From Asterias rubens (taxonomy: Eukaryota > Echinodermata > Asteroidea > Forcipulatida > Asteriidae), in NCBI RefSeq assembly GCF_902459465.1, contig NC_047065.1, positions 7,509,521 to 7,573,520 of the forward strand: a stretch of DNA of 64,000 nucleotides, read 5' to 3'. The position numbers and the translations under genes are program-made. The notes under the pieces are model-generated. The model did not search any database and was not told the DNA's origin. It saw nothing but the letters and a program-made list of their open reading frames with translations. Below, in pieces: positions 24,022-37,127 of this stretch (the first letter of the stretch is position 1; each line of letters begins with the position of its first letter).

Positions 24022-24414
24022 TTAAAGACACTAGATAGTTGACACCTTTGTTAATTGTCAAAGACCAGTCTTCTCGCTTGGTGTATCTAAACATAACAAC
24101 AAAAAACTGTGAAAATTTGGACTCAATTGGTCCTCGAAGTTGCGAGATAATAATGAAAGAAAAAACACCCTTGTCACATGAAGTTGTGTGCTTTCAGTTG
24201 CTTCATTTCGGGACCTTCAAAACAAAATCAAAGTCTAGTTCTGAGGTCTCAAAATCAAATTCAAATACTTAAGTGGAAAATTACTTCTTTCTCTCAAAAA
24301 CTACGTTACTTCAGAGGGAGCCGTTTCTCACAATGTTTTATACTATCAACAGCTCTCCATTGCTTGTTACCAAGTAAGTTTGTATGCTACCAATTATTTG
24401 TCCAGTGCCTTTAA
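24022..24414 (-). mobile_element. TTAA-family MITE, reverse copy
   Basis: TTAAAGACACTAGATAGTTG at the left, TCCAGTGCCTTTAA at the right; the middle is well conserved. Lies downstream of ATMIN. Confidence 0.85.
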
Positions 24415-24839
24415 GTGGTCATGTGACCACCTTTTAACCTAAACTAACTGGGGTATTAGACTGTAGATGAAAGCGTTTACAAAATGCTGCTGCCAAAAGG
24501 GACGTATTGAATGTATTATATTTAAACAGTACTTGACATGAAATGTTATATTTTTATATTTTCTATAGTGTACTATGTATTTTATGACAGAAGTTTGTGT
24601 TGATAAACATTGTGGTTGGAAGTGGTATTAATTATTTATTTTTGTTTTTTAATTTTGTACACCTTATTTGTCTTTCAGCAAAAATTTTTTTCAAAGAATA
24701 ATATTACTATGCAAAATGTAGCTGTGATGCTTATATTATGACTTTAGATGTACACATGTCTAAAATGAGATGATCTCATTGTGTTGAAAGTGTAATACAA
24801 AATTGTTGTAAGTCACAACACCAAATCATCAGCTGATCA

Positions 24840-25079
24840 GGGCTCAATTTCATAGAGCTGCTAAGCACAACAATTTGCTAAGCATGAAATTTCTTCCTTG
24901 ATAAAAACAGGATTACCAACCAAATTTCCTCATGATTTTCAGGATAAGCAAACAACAGCTGAATAAAGTAACAAGCAATATGCAACAAATAGACGATTGG
25001 TTGGTAATCCTTTTTTATAAAGGAATAAATGTCATGCTCAGCAAATTTTCGTGCTAAGCAGCTCTGTGAAAGTGGGCCC
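24840..25079. mobile_element. GGGCCCAATTTCATAG-ended MITE, copy 2
   Basis: GGCTCAATTTCATAGAGCTG ... CAGCTCTGTGAAAGTGGGCC, with the inverted GATAAAAACAGGATTACCAA core. Confidence 0.8.
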
Positions 25080-25283
25080 AGCTGATATCAAATGTTTGTT
25101 TTTTTTGTTTAAGTGGAGTACATGGTAAACCTTTACACTGGGACTACATAAACGGGTGCCATAATTAAAAATAGCTCTGTAGGCCTAATCTTGTCCCCCA
25201 AAAAATAGTGAGCGCTTTGAGATGCCCATAGATAAATAGTAGCAAATATGAGTTACTGTTATTATCATTATAAATTGTGACCT

Positions 25284-25527
25284 GGGGCCAATTTCATAGA
25301 GCTGCTTAAGCAAAAAATTCGCTTAAGCACAAAAATAGCTTGCTTGTTTTACACATGTTACTGGCAAAAATGTCATGCCACATACATTGCTTGTGACTGG
25401 TATTTAGCTGTTGTTTACTTAGCATAACAATTGAGTGGAGTCTTAGCTGGTAATCCGATTTTACTAAGCAAAGATTTTTTTGCTTAAGCACAATTTTGTG
25501 CTTAAGCAGCTCTATGAAATTGGGCCC
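25284..25527. mobile_element. GGGCCCAATTTCATAG-ended MITE, copy 3 (TTAAGC subtype)
   Basis: GGGCCAATTTCATAGAGCTG then CTTAAGC repeats; mirrored by GCTTAAGCAGCTCTATGAAA + TTGGGCCC. Only 205 bp from copy 2, with a SINE-like tail (GAGCGCTTTGAGATG) between them. Confidence 0.8.
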
Positions 25528-26280
25528 TGGTTGGTAGCAATGGCATTTTATTTACAATTAAAGGGGACTGCAGTAGAAGCCATGGCACATTAGTATAAAG
25601 TATTTGAAGTGGCTGTCTACTACTTGCCAATTTCAACTTTTATTTGATTGGTTTAAAATGTTTTTTTCAGTTTATCCTAAAACTTTTAAGCAGAGCTACT
25701 GTTGAAACTACATTATTTCTATAAATGTAGTAGTAACTAATTTGTTTATCCCAGTAGATAATAGTAATTTACAGCATTTGTAGTTTTTTGTATTTATTTT
25801 GTATTTATATTAGATCTTTTCGGGACATAAATATGGTAACCCCAAATCAAATTAATTGCAAAAAGAAATGATATTAAATAGAATTCACGCCCAATGATTT
25901 TGCAATCTCTTTTTTAATAGAAAGATAAATAGTTTGTTGAAAAGGGCTGCAAATTCTATGCTAAGGTTTCGTTTGGTTCTGACTATATTGCCAACTTTTA
26001 CTATTCTGAAATATAGCATCTTAAATTGTACATTGCATTCTGCTTTAATTCGGGTAAAGTTTTGAAAATGTGATAGTGTTTTTTCAGCTCAAAAACAATG
26101 CAATAGAATTAAATGATTTCTTTTTACAAAATTGATTTTGGGTGCAGTATAATTGATTGGATTTCTGTTTGTTTTGTGTAAACAGGCATTGATGTCATAA
26201 TCACTAGATTTGTACGCGGAGGGGGGGGTCAACATGGCGCCCTACCAATTCAACCAAAAGACGTCATACGCTTGGACCAA

Positions 26281-26515
26281 GGCCCAATTTCATAGAGCTG
26301 CTGAGCACAAAAAAATTGCTTAGCATGAAATTTCTTCTTTGATAAAAACAGGATACAACACAATTTCTATTTGTTGCATAATGCTTGGTACTGTACTCGG
26401 CTGTTGTTAGCTTATCCTGAAATTCACGTGAAAATATGGTTATCCTGTTTTTATCAAGGAAGAAATTTCATTCTTAGCAAATTTTTGTGCTTAGCAGCTC
26501 TATGAAATAGGGCCC
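26281..26515. mobile_element. GGGCCCAATTTCATAG-ended MITE, copy 4
   Basis: GGCCCAATTTCATAGAGCTG ... CAGCTCTATGAAATAGGGCC. Confidence 0.8.
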
Positions 26516-27908
26516 TGCATGCATCTTTTTTTACGGCTACTAGCCAGCGCCTATTGCAAAGTAAACCATAATCAGCCACCCTGAGTATCCTTTATTGGCA
26601 TATTTTCTTTGACTAAACGGTGTCTTACTGTAAAAGATGGATGTCTTCAGGTTCGGCAACATCTTGAAACCTTTTTGAATAGATATTGACAGCCTTGATA
26701 TCTTCGGATGATTACTTAGAACAATAATTGAAAATTACAAAATTATAAAGGGGAATGGTCAAGAAGTCTTTCAAACAATCAGTAGGGTAATTCGACTCAA
26801 GTGAGACTTTGATGACACTTTGATAACACTTTGAGACTTTGATTCGACTTTGATCACTAACAGTAATCAACTTGAAATAAGTTTTAGGTGTTAAAAAACT
26901 TTTATGAGTTAAAACTTCAGCTTAAAAGGGACAATGAAAAGATCACATTTCATTTTCACTTTCCTTTAAACCATAACGGACCATCCCATTGGTCTCTACA
27001 GAGAAGCGCATGTTTTAGGAAATGACAAAACAAAAACTCCCGGTTTTACTAAAATAAGTTTGCCCGGGCGTTGCAATTTAACCCGGGTAAAACCCATTCG
27101 GCTTGTCCACATGGGAACGCCTTTAACTAATGACGGGTTCAAAGTCACAAGTACACGAACCTACCGAAAATTGTTGACAATTTCTTAGAACCATAAAAGA
27201 TTAACGGAGCTTATCAAAATCAAAAACGTTTTCATTGATGTAGACAAAGCCTATGCTATCATTTTTACCATGCATTCAGACAGCGTAGGCAGCCGAATTT
27301 TCAAAGTAGGTTCAAAGTTGAGTTGCTCATAAAAAAAACAAATCGTGGAGGTAGAAAAGTGCCCTTTGAATAAAATAATACAAAAGCTGATGATATTTTA
27401 GTTATAAGAGATTTATACTCAGATACGAATAAAACAAGCAGACAAATTATATTTTGATTGATTGCCACATAGTTGCTACTTTGAAGAGGACAAACACAAA
27501 TGGATGTGAGATGATGGAGTAAAACAGTAAAGAGTTGCACAGAAGGTTGACCCATTATATAGCTATATAGGTGCAGTTTGTAGGTTTAGATTAGCCATTT
27601 TGATCTGGACCATAAAAAAATAGTTTTATCAAGGGGAAAACTATAAAGTGATTGCAGTGATTTCCCCGGTAAGTCCCTGCGCTCCCCCGGCTTGCTTTCG
27701 AAGTGTGACGCATGCAAAGTGCTGTAGGGGAATCCCAACCCATGGAATACACGTGCTACTGTTACATCAGCCAGGTGCGGTTTGTGGTCGAACGACATGG
27801 ACAACTCTAAAATGACGTCGGCATTTTTTAATTCTCGACCCTCGCGCAGACGCAGTGTGAAGCTCCCGCACCATGTTCTAGAGATTTCACTCTACACCTG
27901 CGGTCAAA
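26516..27908. other. DNAJA2 upstream region
   Basis: No exon seen. A small out-of-frame ORF starting at 27797 (ATGGACAAC) may be an upstream ORF if it is transcribed. A loose GACTTTGAT/ACACTTTGA repeat lies at 26802-26857. Confidence 0.4.
27813..27819 (+). promoter_or_regulatory. Possible CRE half-palindrome upstream of DNAJA2
   Basis: TGACGTC about 90 bp upstream of the DNAJA2 ATG is a near-complete CREB/ATF site. It may lie in the 5' UTR. I did not see a convincing heat-shock element array in the 300 bp before the gene. Confidence 0.25.
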
Positions 27909-30900
27909 ATGGCGTTCAACATGAGAAGCCGTGCTCCAACAAACGACACAAGATTATACGAGTTGTTAGGAGTGTCTAAAAATGCGAGTGAAACAGAAAT
28001 TAAAAAGGTAAGATAACGGAGTACATTTTTGTTGAATTTGCGTAAAATAAATTACTAAATTTGAGCCCCTAATGTGGGGATATTCCCTCGCTTTTCGCGC
28101 TGTGGCTTTGTATTTTTTTGTTACCACCGCGACATTCACAAAGTGAACAGTGAATGTCGCAAGAAACGCACTCATTTCCTTATGACGAAAAGCCGGTAGG
28201 CGGCATAAATGTGGTGCCCCCAGCTCAGTAGTTTCGACCAAAGAAAGAGCGATAGTCTTTTTGTAATTATGGCTTAGGTATTTGGCCAGTGCAGTGTTTC
28301 TTTTGGTAGGCCGTGGTTTCCTCTCCCACGAAAATTACATGTGTTCCATCTTCATGATCTTTCTTGTTTTTTTAAGAATATTTTGTTAAATTTTGTTTAG
28401 CAGTTTACTGTTTAGGGCCTACTAAAAAAATTAACAAAATATTTTAAAACCAAGATGGAACATTAGGTCTTTTAAAAGTTGTAATTCAATTGCCAAAAAG
28501 GCAAAAATTATGTATATAGGCCTACCAACTGTCATTTCATCACCCTTTTAACTTTTTTAGCATCATGTCTTTAAAATACCGTCTTCCCAGTAAGGTTACA
28601 GAATGTATACAAAGAGGAACAGGCATTATGAATTAATAAATATTGTGTCAAAACTAATATTAAATTTAGCAATTTTTATGGTCTGTGGTTTTGATGAAGT
28701 TACTTTTCAGTCTTGCTAAAATAATGCCACCCCGGTTTGAATCCTCCCAAGGGCACTACAAGTACAACTACATATGTGGTGGATTGCGTTTTCAGTCCCT
28801 ACCTGACTGCGTGGGTTTTCCCTGAAATAAATTCTCTTATGTTTTCCTCCCACATCTAAAACTGAAATTTCTTCATCAATTTCTCTGCTTGTTTGGCTCT
28901 AATATACATTAGAGCATTGAGAATATTTATCCAGATCCAGATGTAAGAACCGTATCCTAATAAATTGCAGCCTTCGACAATTTCTCAATTTCCTTGTCAC
29001 GAAACGAAGACTTCTCAAGTCGTTTATCATTACAGTTTAGATAAAGTTTTTATTTGTCAAGTGTTTGTTAAATGTTACTTTTGTTTCATGTACTTTTTCC
29101 TCAACTTGCAAATTTCTGTTAACCATGTCTGTCAAAAGTATGTGATACCCTTCAGGGTTCTCCCCAGGATTTTTTAAAACTGTGGGGCTTTTAATTTTGG
29201 ATGTTCACAATCCCAGCATGCGAGCGCGAAGCGCGAAGCCCCCTACGGCGTGGGGTCCCGGGAAAATTTGAGGTTTTACATGCTCTCTGCTGCATTCTGG
29301 TGCATTTTAAAAGACTCCAGAGGCATCTGAAATTACTTTTTTATCAAGGATTTTTGTGTGTGTAAGCACACTTAAGTGAGCAATAATTCACAAAATAAAT
29401 AACAAAATTGCAAAAGGACAGGTAACACAGTTTACCATTTAGATACCAGCCAGTGTTTTATGTTCTTCAACCCTAACTTATTTTGAGTATGTTAAGTTCA
29501 GATACAAAAAAATAAAACTTAATAAATTAATACAAAGTCTCTTATAATCTGTCCTTTTTTTTTACAAGTGAGCTGCATTTTTAATGAAAGAAAACTTTTT
29601 CACACACAATAAGTAAGTCTTTATCTGCTGTTGTTGTTTGGCAGCCATTGTTAACGCAGGTCTGTGGCAAACTCACGGCTCGCGTAACATGTTATTTTGG
29701 GTGTGTGTTCAAACGTGGGGTTGAGCGATCAACATTAATTTGCGGTCGAAGTTGTTTTTAAAAGCTGGTACCCGTCTTCGGATAACGGTATGCAACGGCA
29801 AAATTGCCTTCTTCGGAAGGAAACCAGTTACACTGTGCACCGCGCACGCGATCATCAACAGCATACATGTACATGTACATTGCATGCATACTCGCATGCA
29901 TTATGCAAGAGCTTCCATTGTGGGTTTTTCTGTTATGTCTACGTCTTCCGCTGTGTCAGTGTGGTCTTTTTGCGTGTGATTTACCAGCTGGGAAACGACA
30001 TGCAGCTGATGATTTAGAGTGACTTATGGGATGATAAAAATTCCATTGTCTCGCAGAGGATTTTGTATCCAATAATAAAGGTATTCAAAAATGGGTAGCG
30101 TATCGGGTGGGAAAAAGTGTGATCGGCAATTTTGGCAGCGTATCGGCCAATAATTTCTGCGTATCGGCCCGATACGCTAGCTTGTACGTGGGGAGAACCC
30201 TGCCCTTTATATGTTTACCTTGTTGTTCTGTCTTTGGAAATTTCTGTACCTTGACCGTGATTCACCTCCCACCTGTGGTGGTGTGATGTTGATAGAAAGA
30301 TGCCACTGTACCAAAGTAAATGGATTGGTGTGTTAAAATAGCAACTTACAATGAGCAAGTTTGGACAAGGACAACTGTTGACTATACTAATTGCGGGGCC
30401 ACCTTGATTGGAACAATGTTAAGTCATCCATGGTTTGTTCCTGCTCTAAATTCTTCAACTATTGGAGCGTAACTAATTGGTGAATGTATCTTGTGAGGGT
30501 TCCTTGATCTACAGTCTGGTGGTAGTTGCCATATTAAAATAAAGTTGCTGTCACAAGCTCAACCAATGGACTTGAACCAGCCCTGCTCGCTCTATGATTA
30601 GTGAGCATGTGCAGATTAGTGCTGGGCAAATAGTGAAATTTGGCATTCGGTTAACCGCTGGCCAACTATCTGAAATTAACCGGATATTTAAATATTTGTT
30701 CCTGCCGCTAGAGGGCGCTATTTTTTGGGGTCAAAAACGGTATTGCGATTACAGTTAGGAAAAACTATTCGCCATTAACCGGATCTTCAAATTATTTGTC
30801 AGGCCTAGTGCAGATATCAACCAATTATTGACCATTTATTTTTTAGTTGACTTATTGTTCAATTTCGCAGCTCAAGGCAAAACCAATTCACCAAGGTACA

Positions 30901-33900
30901 TGTATTGTAACTATTGAATCAATGTTTGTTTATTTTTACAGGCGTACAGGAAACTAGCCAAGGAGTACCATCCTGACAAAAACCCCAATGCTGGAGAAAA
31001 GGTAAGGAAATGAGGAATTTGAAAAAAGGTTTAACATTCATTCAAGATATGGTTACAAATTTTACCAAACACTACTAAAGGTTAATAATAAATCCATAAA
31101 TGGAAGTTCCAGCATTCTTGATCATCTTGGATTGTTACTTAAACATACTGTGCCATCAAAACTCAAATGATACATCTGTATGTCTACAAGCGCCTTAAGT
31201 GTCACTGAGTGGCGGATTTGCGGGCTATATAAAAGGCCACTATTAATATTTTTATAATTAATTTAATTACAACATCAAAGGCTCCTCCCATCGCTGGTGA
31301 AGAGCAGCACCAGTCGTTTTCTCTCTTCAAAATACCTCAAATCAAAAATGCCTTTTTACACGGGCCATTCATTTTTCTTTTCTTTTTTACTTTTTGTAGT
31401 TTAAGGAAATCAGTTTTGCTTATGAAGTGCTGAGTAATACTGAGAAACGAGACACATACGACCGCTATGGCCTGGAAGGTCTCAAGGAAGGAGCTGGAGA
31501 AGGAGGAGGTAAGGACTCGATAACGATAACAAAAACAAAAAAACAAGAATGTTAACAATGCACGCCCTGGATTGGTTGAATGAGCGTGGGTGTATTCTGC
31601 AGGGAGCAATTCAACCAATAGAATGCATTCTCTTTGCGTTGTGGTCATTATCGTTTTCGTTATCGCTGCAGTGTGACTTGGCCTTAAGCTTGGGCTGTTG
31701 TCTACACTTGTTAACAAATTTTGACTTTAACTTTTTCAGCAACAAGCTGGTGGGAACAGTTAGCTGACATTTCACTTGTCTGTCAGCTTTGTCACTTGTC
31801 CCTTTGAAGGTTTCTCTTGTACACTATCATTGGCAAAGAACTCCTATGATGAGAAATCTGTTGAGCTTTTGGAACTTGTCTACCGTAGGTGTTCCCAAAC
31901 TTTAATCTGTCGTGGCCGCAATTTCAAAGCCCAATTTTTACTAGAACTAATTGGCAGAAGACACATCATGCTTTGAATACCATCAAGTGTAATATGTATA
32001 TCTCATGACATTGTAGCTGGTTACTCACTATGCAACATCTTGTGCAGGTGCAAACAAAAATCATTGCAAGCCTACGAAATATACTTAGTTTAGCAGTGTC
32101 ATGAAATGGGGACAGATTTATTTGTTTATCTATTTATTCAATGATCAAAAAGCTTCCAGTAAGTTATGTTTGTTTCAAAGCATTCTATCTAATTGCTCAC
32201 AAGAAACAGTTATGTCCTCGGTTTGATTTAACAAGTCACACTTACTTAGAAACAGTGTGTTAATGTTTGTTTCTCTTTGCAGGCTTTGATGACATCTTTT
32301 CCCATTTCTTTGGGGGTGGCTTATTTGGCGGTGGCGGTGGTGGTTTTGGCGGGGGGAGGAGACAGAGAAAGATGAAAGGGGAGGACACTGTGCATCGTCT
32401 TGGGTAAGTCAAGAAATAAAGCACAGGCCTGATACTTCACAAAGACTTCAGTGCCTTAGTGCCCCTAAAAGTCTCCAGGCGAAATTTACAATATCCTCGG
32501 AGGATGCCCTCTACCAAGGAGAAAATACCTTGGTGCTCTTGCCCTTTCAAAAATGAAGCATACATGCCTGAAAGCATAATGTACCTTTACATCATTGGTA
32601 GTAATTTTAGTGATCACCTTCATAAAATCTTGTTCACGACGCCAACATCAGGCATTTCTTGGAAACAGTCAGTTTGCCTTATAAGTATAAACAACCCAAA
32701 CATCAGCCATTTTATAAATGTGATGTGCTGTAAGGTAAGAGTTTTGTGGAGACACCGTGTTGTTAAATCCTTCTTTTGAGTAACCAGTGGTTCTGAAAGG
32801 AATGATTTGACTCTAGTTTCGTACAGTACTCTGTCCATAGTCAGGAGACTGCTGGATTCTTAACGGAGCCTGTGGTTTTATTGGAGAGTGTTGGGCTGTG
32901 GAGGCACGGAGTTTATTTATTAGGAGGTGTATCAATGTGGCTATGGTGCTGGAGCAGGAGAAAGGCTGTGCATGTGTTATTAAGCAAGAGATTCAACAAA
33001 GCTGTGTGAAAATGGCTAGATTAAACGTACTTTAAGTAATTTTAATTTGTATATAATTTGTTCACAGGGTTTCACTTGAAGATCTTTACAATGGTAAAAC
33101 TTCCAAGCTACAGCTAAGCAAGAACGTCATTTGTGGAAGTTGTAAAGGGTAAGTAAGTAAAGATGATTGCAAAAAAAGTCAGGGGGAAACCCCTGCTGTA
33201 TATTAGCAATAAGGTTCAGAAGTTTTTGTTCTATTGGTGACGCCACACCATAAGCAATGCTCTTTGTGGGTGTTACTTTAAACAAAATATTATTTACAAA
33301 AATAAAAAACGGGTAATATGATTGTTTTCAGCTGATTAATTATTTACCAGTTTCAAACTTTACAGAGAATTTGGACAAGGGGGTACGACACGCATCCTGA
33401 AAATTGTGTATCTTGATCAAGGACAACCTCAGCTTGGCTAGCAATTGACAGCTCATGAAGTTAATGATTTGTGTGTTTTGATTTAACAGACATGGTGGTA
33501 AACAGGGTGCCATGCAGCCTTGTCACAGTTGTCATGGGCGAGGTATTAAGGTGACGATACGTCAGATTGGGCCTGGTATGGTACAGCAGATGCAGTCTAC
33601 CTGTACGGACTGTAGAGGAGAAGGTATGATGTATAACATTGTAAAACAATCGGCATAGAAACAAGGGCAAGATATAGAATGGATACGTTAGAACCAGCAT
33701 AGAAACAAGGGCAAGATAGAATGGATGCGTTAGAACCAGCATAGAAACGAGGGCAAGATCGAATGAAGTGCTGGTTTGTTAATATAATTCAGTCACTCCA
33801 GTGTTCATCATTGGGTGTGTTTGATTAACTTCCCCAAGTCGACTCGGGGTCTCCCCCCGGTCCATTCGAATAGCTTTGATGTCGTTCTCGGGCTCTTTTG

Positions 33901-36900
33901 GGTCAGACCCTAACCTGGTTGTGGAGGGGGTACTTGGGGCTGACTGAGGTGCATGGCGTCATGATGAACAACTTTCTCAATGGCCACTATTTCGTTTGTC
34001 ATTCAGCAGAACACTTTCAGGAAGTTTGTCACACATTTTCACCTCGATGGCGAGTACTTCTGTATCAGCGCGGTCGTGTAAAATAATTTAACATTGCAGT
34101 TTTAACTTGAACATCAATATGTTGTGATCTTTTAAGCCAGTTGATGTTGTATTTCAATTCAACCTGGAAGTGTTACTTGTTTAATTCTGTGCAGGGGAGC
34201 GAATCAACGACAGGGATCGATGCAAGAAATGCAATGGAGCTAAAGTCAATAAGGAAACAAAGATCCTTGAAGTTCACATTGATAAAGGCATGCGAGAGGG
34301 CCAGAAGATCACATTCCATGGGGAAGGAGATCAACAGGTCAGTTACTTCAAAAACATTGGTTTTTGAAAGAGTACTTTCAGTACAAAATAAAAAAAATTA
34401 AAACAAATTCTGAAAAATATTTTATTAAAAGATGATTGGAATTAGTGTTGGTACATGGACAAAACAGCATAATCATTAAGAGGTTAACCTTGTTCGGTGT
34501 TATGGGCTTTATAAGTAACCACAATCTACTTTGAATCTACACATCATCGAAAATGTCTTCAAAAACTCAACAAATGCTACACAAAGTGTGACCCCCATTT
34601 GACCTTGACGCCCTGTTGTTCAAATCCCAAGTTGAAGGTTAATATTTGACAAAAATCATAACTCCTGAACCACACTTTGGGATATTACACAAGCAAAAAG
34701 TTCATTAAAACTGAACAAACGTCAAACAGAGCTAACTCAAGTTTGTCCTGGTCTTCCTTTTCTGCTTCCAACCGGAATTTGAAGCGAACAATTTTTAATC
34801 CTAACCATGATACATGAACCATGAGGTAATGTAAAAGAAGATTCAGTTCAACGGTCAGCAACACGAGCTTTTCGTTTTTTTTTTAGCCTGGAATAGAATC
34901 CGGTGATGTCATCATTGTCCTCGTTGAGAAAGACAATGACGCCTTCAAGCGTGTTGGTAACGACCTGTACAGGGAGCAAGAAGTCACCATCACAGAAGCA
35001 CTGTGTGGCTTCCAAATAACACTCAAACACTTGGATGACCGTCAGCTACTCATCAAATGCCCTGGGGGAAGTGTTATACAACCAGGTAAATTGCAGTCCA
35101 GACTGTGAACTTCACTCTTGAAGGGGAACAGCAATTTTCATCTGATGAAGGGCACTTCTCTGAGGAAAATGTAAATCTGTATTGAAACCTTGCAAAGTGC
35201 ACCACAGCAAAAGCACAGGGCACCACGACAATTACTGTGGGTGCTTTGGGTTAAATCGAGGCCTGACAGTCGGTTCACAGCCTTCTGTTGTCTTTTTAGT
35301 CTGGCTAACTGAAAATACACATATGCCCAGTATGGGATTTGAAGTCGTTATATTCAATTCAATATATTGGGAAAAAACACAAGTGTAAATTCTAAAGAAG
35401 ACAATTTATGCAAATGAAGCGCAGGACTTTAAGAAGGTTTAACTGGTGAAGTGCAGTGATTTGTTTTCTCATTGGATGATATCTTGGAGCAATGGCTCTT
35501 GTTTGTTAGATTCCCTTAGGGAATTTCATGTATTGTCAAAGTCAATGGAAAGTTGCTGGTCAGCAAAAAATAGAAATTGGAGGTTGTACAGTTATTCTCA
35601 TTTTGTTGGCAAAAGATATCACAAACCTGCTTGGGAGATTATACGGATCAAGTCATGAACATCCTTCAGACCAACAACATGTTGGTGATCAGTTTTTCGT
35701 AAGTTACCTCAGATATTCAAAAATGGAAGACCAAAGTAGAGGAGATGTATCTTGTATGAGAGCAAATAAGACTATTAATCAGTATTGATGTTAATGTTTT
35801 GGGTTTGTTTCCTATTAGGTTGTAAACGTGTAGTAGAGAATGAAGGTATGCCATTCTACAGGAATCCATTCACCAAAGGCAATCTGATCATGAAGTTCAA
35901 CGTTAAGTTTCCTGAAAATAACTTTGCAAGTAGTGAACAGCTTAAGGTGAGCAGCACACTGTTAACTGTTGGTTATTTTAGTAATAATAATAGTAAAGAT
36001 TTGTAATACGCATGTATCCACCCTGCTGGGTGTTCAAGGCGCAGTCAAACCAAAAGAAAAGAAAAGACAAACAGACAATACAAAAATTTAGTCCTTGAAA
36101 ACCTGTGACATAAGATAAGTTTTGAAGGAGTTTTGAATTTTGTGGTAGAAGAGTTCCAGATGTGTGGCGCAGCTGAAGAAAAAGTGCAGACCATGTGTGT
36201 TGGACTAGATGTCTAGATGTGCAGATGTCTAGACCAATTGACCACAGAGGCTTGGCTGGAGACTAGTCACTAGCTGTTGACCGAGGTTGACAATTCTATG
36301 GATGTTGATACGAACGACGCGCGCTGTAAAAGGGAAGACCGTCGATCGTAGAGCAGGATAAGAAAATACCCAGATGCAAATCTGAAACTTTCTTTCCCAA
36401 TAGAAGCTATCAAGCCATCGTGCACAAAGTGGGATTTTATAGTTCAGGATCAGTGGTATTGTTCGTGCAGAAATGGATTGCGCAAAATCCTCTTTCCAAT
36501 CAGCCTTACTTGCAGGAATACTTTGCGCAGTATGCAGGCATGCAACTTTTCCTCGGCTCAGCTGATTTCCTCTTTTTTTAATCTCAGCTTTACCATTCAA
36601 AATTGAAAAATACTATACAAAATCATGGAAATGTTGTTTGTAATTTCCCTTTTTTTGTTTGTGAAGTTACAGTTGCATGCCTGAGTATGCTGATTGTGCA
36701 GGAATAATTTGCACAAATTGGCGGTTGTGCGGGAATAATTTGCACAGTTTGGCGATCGTGCAGGAATGGTTTGCGCAATTTAACGGCCCTACAGTAATGG
36801 TTTGTTGTGCAATTTGATGATCTTGCAGGATTAGTTTGCGCCCCGGACAAAATGTAACCCTGTGAAGAACCCTAGTGACCTGCCTTTTCTGTCATACATG

Positions 36901-37127
36901 TTCTGATGGTAATTGTTTTTTCCTTTCTTGAATAGAAATTGGAGAAACTTCTTCCACCCAGACCAAACCATGAAGCTGCTGGTGAGGATGCTGAAGAGGT
37001 TGAACTGGTAGAGTTTGAGGCCTCACACACCAATTCGCATAACCACCGAAGCGAGGCTTACCACGATGACGACGACGAAGATGAAAGTGGAGGCGGCGGT
37101 CCGTCTGTGCAATGTGCGCATCAATGA
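27909..37127 (+). CDS. DNAJA2: DnaJ homolog subfamily A member 2 (type I Hsp40), ten exons, complete
   Basis: Exons: 27909-28007, 30942-31001, 31400-31508, 32283-32403, 33068-33148, 33490-33623, 34195-34337, 34887-35085, 35819-35946, 36936-37127. All junctions are GT-AG with matching phase; 421 aa (human 412). It stimulates the ATPase of cytosolic Hsc70/Hsp70 and delivers unfolded clients. Visible parts: J domain with HPD at residues 43-45; Gly/Phe-rich linker about 89-120; four zinc motifs CGSCKGHG 152-159, CHSCHGRG 168-175, CTDCRGEG 195-202 and CKKCNGAK 211-218; then the substrate-binding beta domains ([40 protein letters not shown]). It ends CAHQ, the same farnesylation CaaX as vertebrate DNAJA2. 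The N-terminus is some nine residues longer than in human. Candidate poly(A) signals occur at 37238 and 37399, and far downstream at 41173. Confidence 0.97.
28341..28462. repeat. Short inverted repeat in DNAJA2 intron 1
   Basis: TGTTCCATCTT with TTTTAAGAATATTTTGTTAA is mirrored by TTAACAAAATATTTTAAAAC and AAGATGGAACA. Confidence 0.6.
29153..30202. mobile_element. CAGGGTTCTCCCCA-ended transposon in DNAJA2 intron 1
   Basis: Termini CAGGGTTCTCCCCA and TGGGGAGAACCCTG are inverted, flanked by CCCTT (29148-29152 and 30203-30207) as a 5-bp duplication. Contains CGAGCGCGAAGCGCGAAGCC near 29221 and the repeated words CGTATCGG near its right end. No transposase reading frame; hAT-like ends, non-autonomous. 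Confidence 0.7.
30617..30807. mobile_element. Short hAT-like MITE with 8-bp target duplication
   Basis: Flanked by exact GTGCAGAT copies (30609-30616, 30808-30815). Ends TAGTGCTGGGCAAAT and ATTTGTCAGGCCTA are imperfect inverted repeats; TTAACCGGAT words repeat inside. In DNAJA2 intron 1. Confidence 0.8.
31185..31262 (+). mobile_element. SINE 3'-tail fragment in DNAJA2 intron 2
   Basis: AAGCGCCTTAAGTGTCACTG + AGTGGCGGATTTGCGGGCTA + TATAAAAGGCCACTATTAAT resembles a tRNA-SINE tail. Confidence 0.45.
33653..33764 (+). repeat. Minisatellite in DNAJA2 intron 6
   Basis: About 2.5 copies of a roughly 44-bp unit containing CATAGAAACAAGGGCAAGAT and AGAATGGATGCGTTAGAACC, starting 30 bp after the exon-6 donor. 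Confidence 0.8.
33812..33970 (+). mobile_element. GGTGCGTTCG MITE fragment in DNAJA2 intron 6
   Basis: GGGTGTGTTTGATTAACTTC + CCAAGTCGACTCGGGGTC then TTCGAATAGCTTTGATGTCG; right half missing. Confidence 0.65.
36004..36042 (-). mobile_element. Reversed SINE fragment in DNAJA2 intron 9
   Basis: TACGCATGTATCCACCCTGC + TGGGTGTTCAAGGCGCAG is the reverse of the 6365 and 63474 sequence, next to an AATAATAATAG remnant. Confidence 0.55.
36695..36842 (+). repeat. About 38-bp tandem repeat in DNAJA2 intron 9
   Basis: Four diverged units of the type TTGTGCAGGAATAATTTGCA + CAATTTGGCGA, ending 90 bp before the last exon. An isolated relative is at 36462-36490. Confidence 0.75.

Noticed and set aside
27782..27979. 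65-codon frame overlapping DNAJA2 exon 1
   Set aside because: Out of frame with the J domain; at most an upstream ORF.
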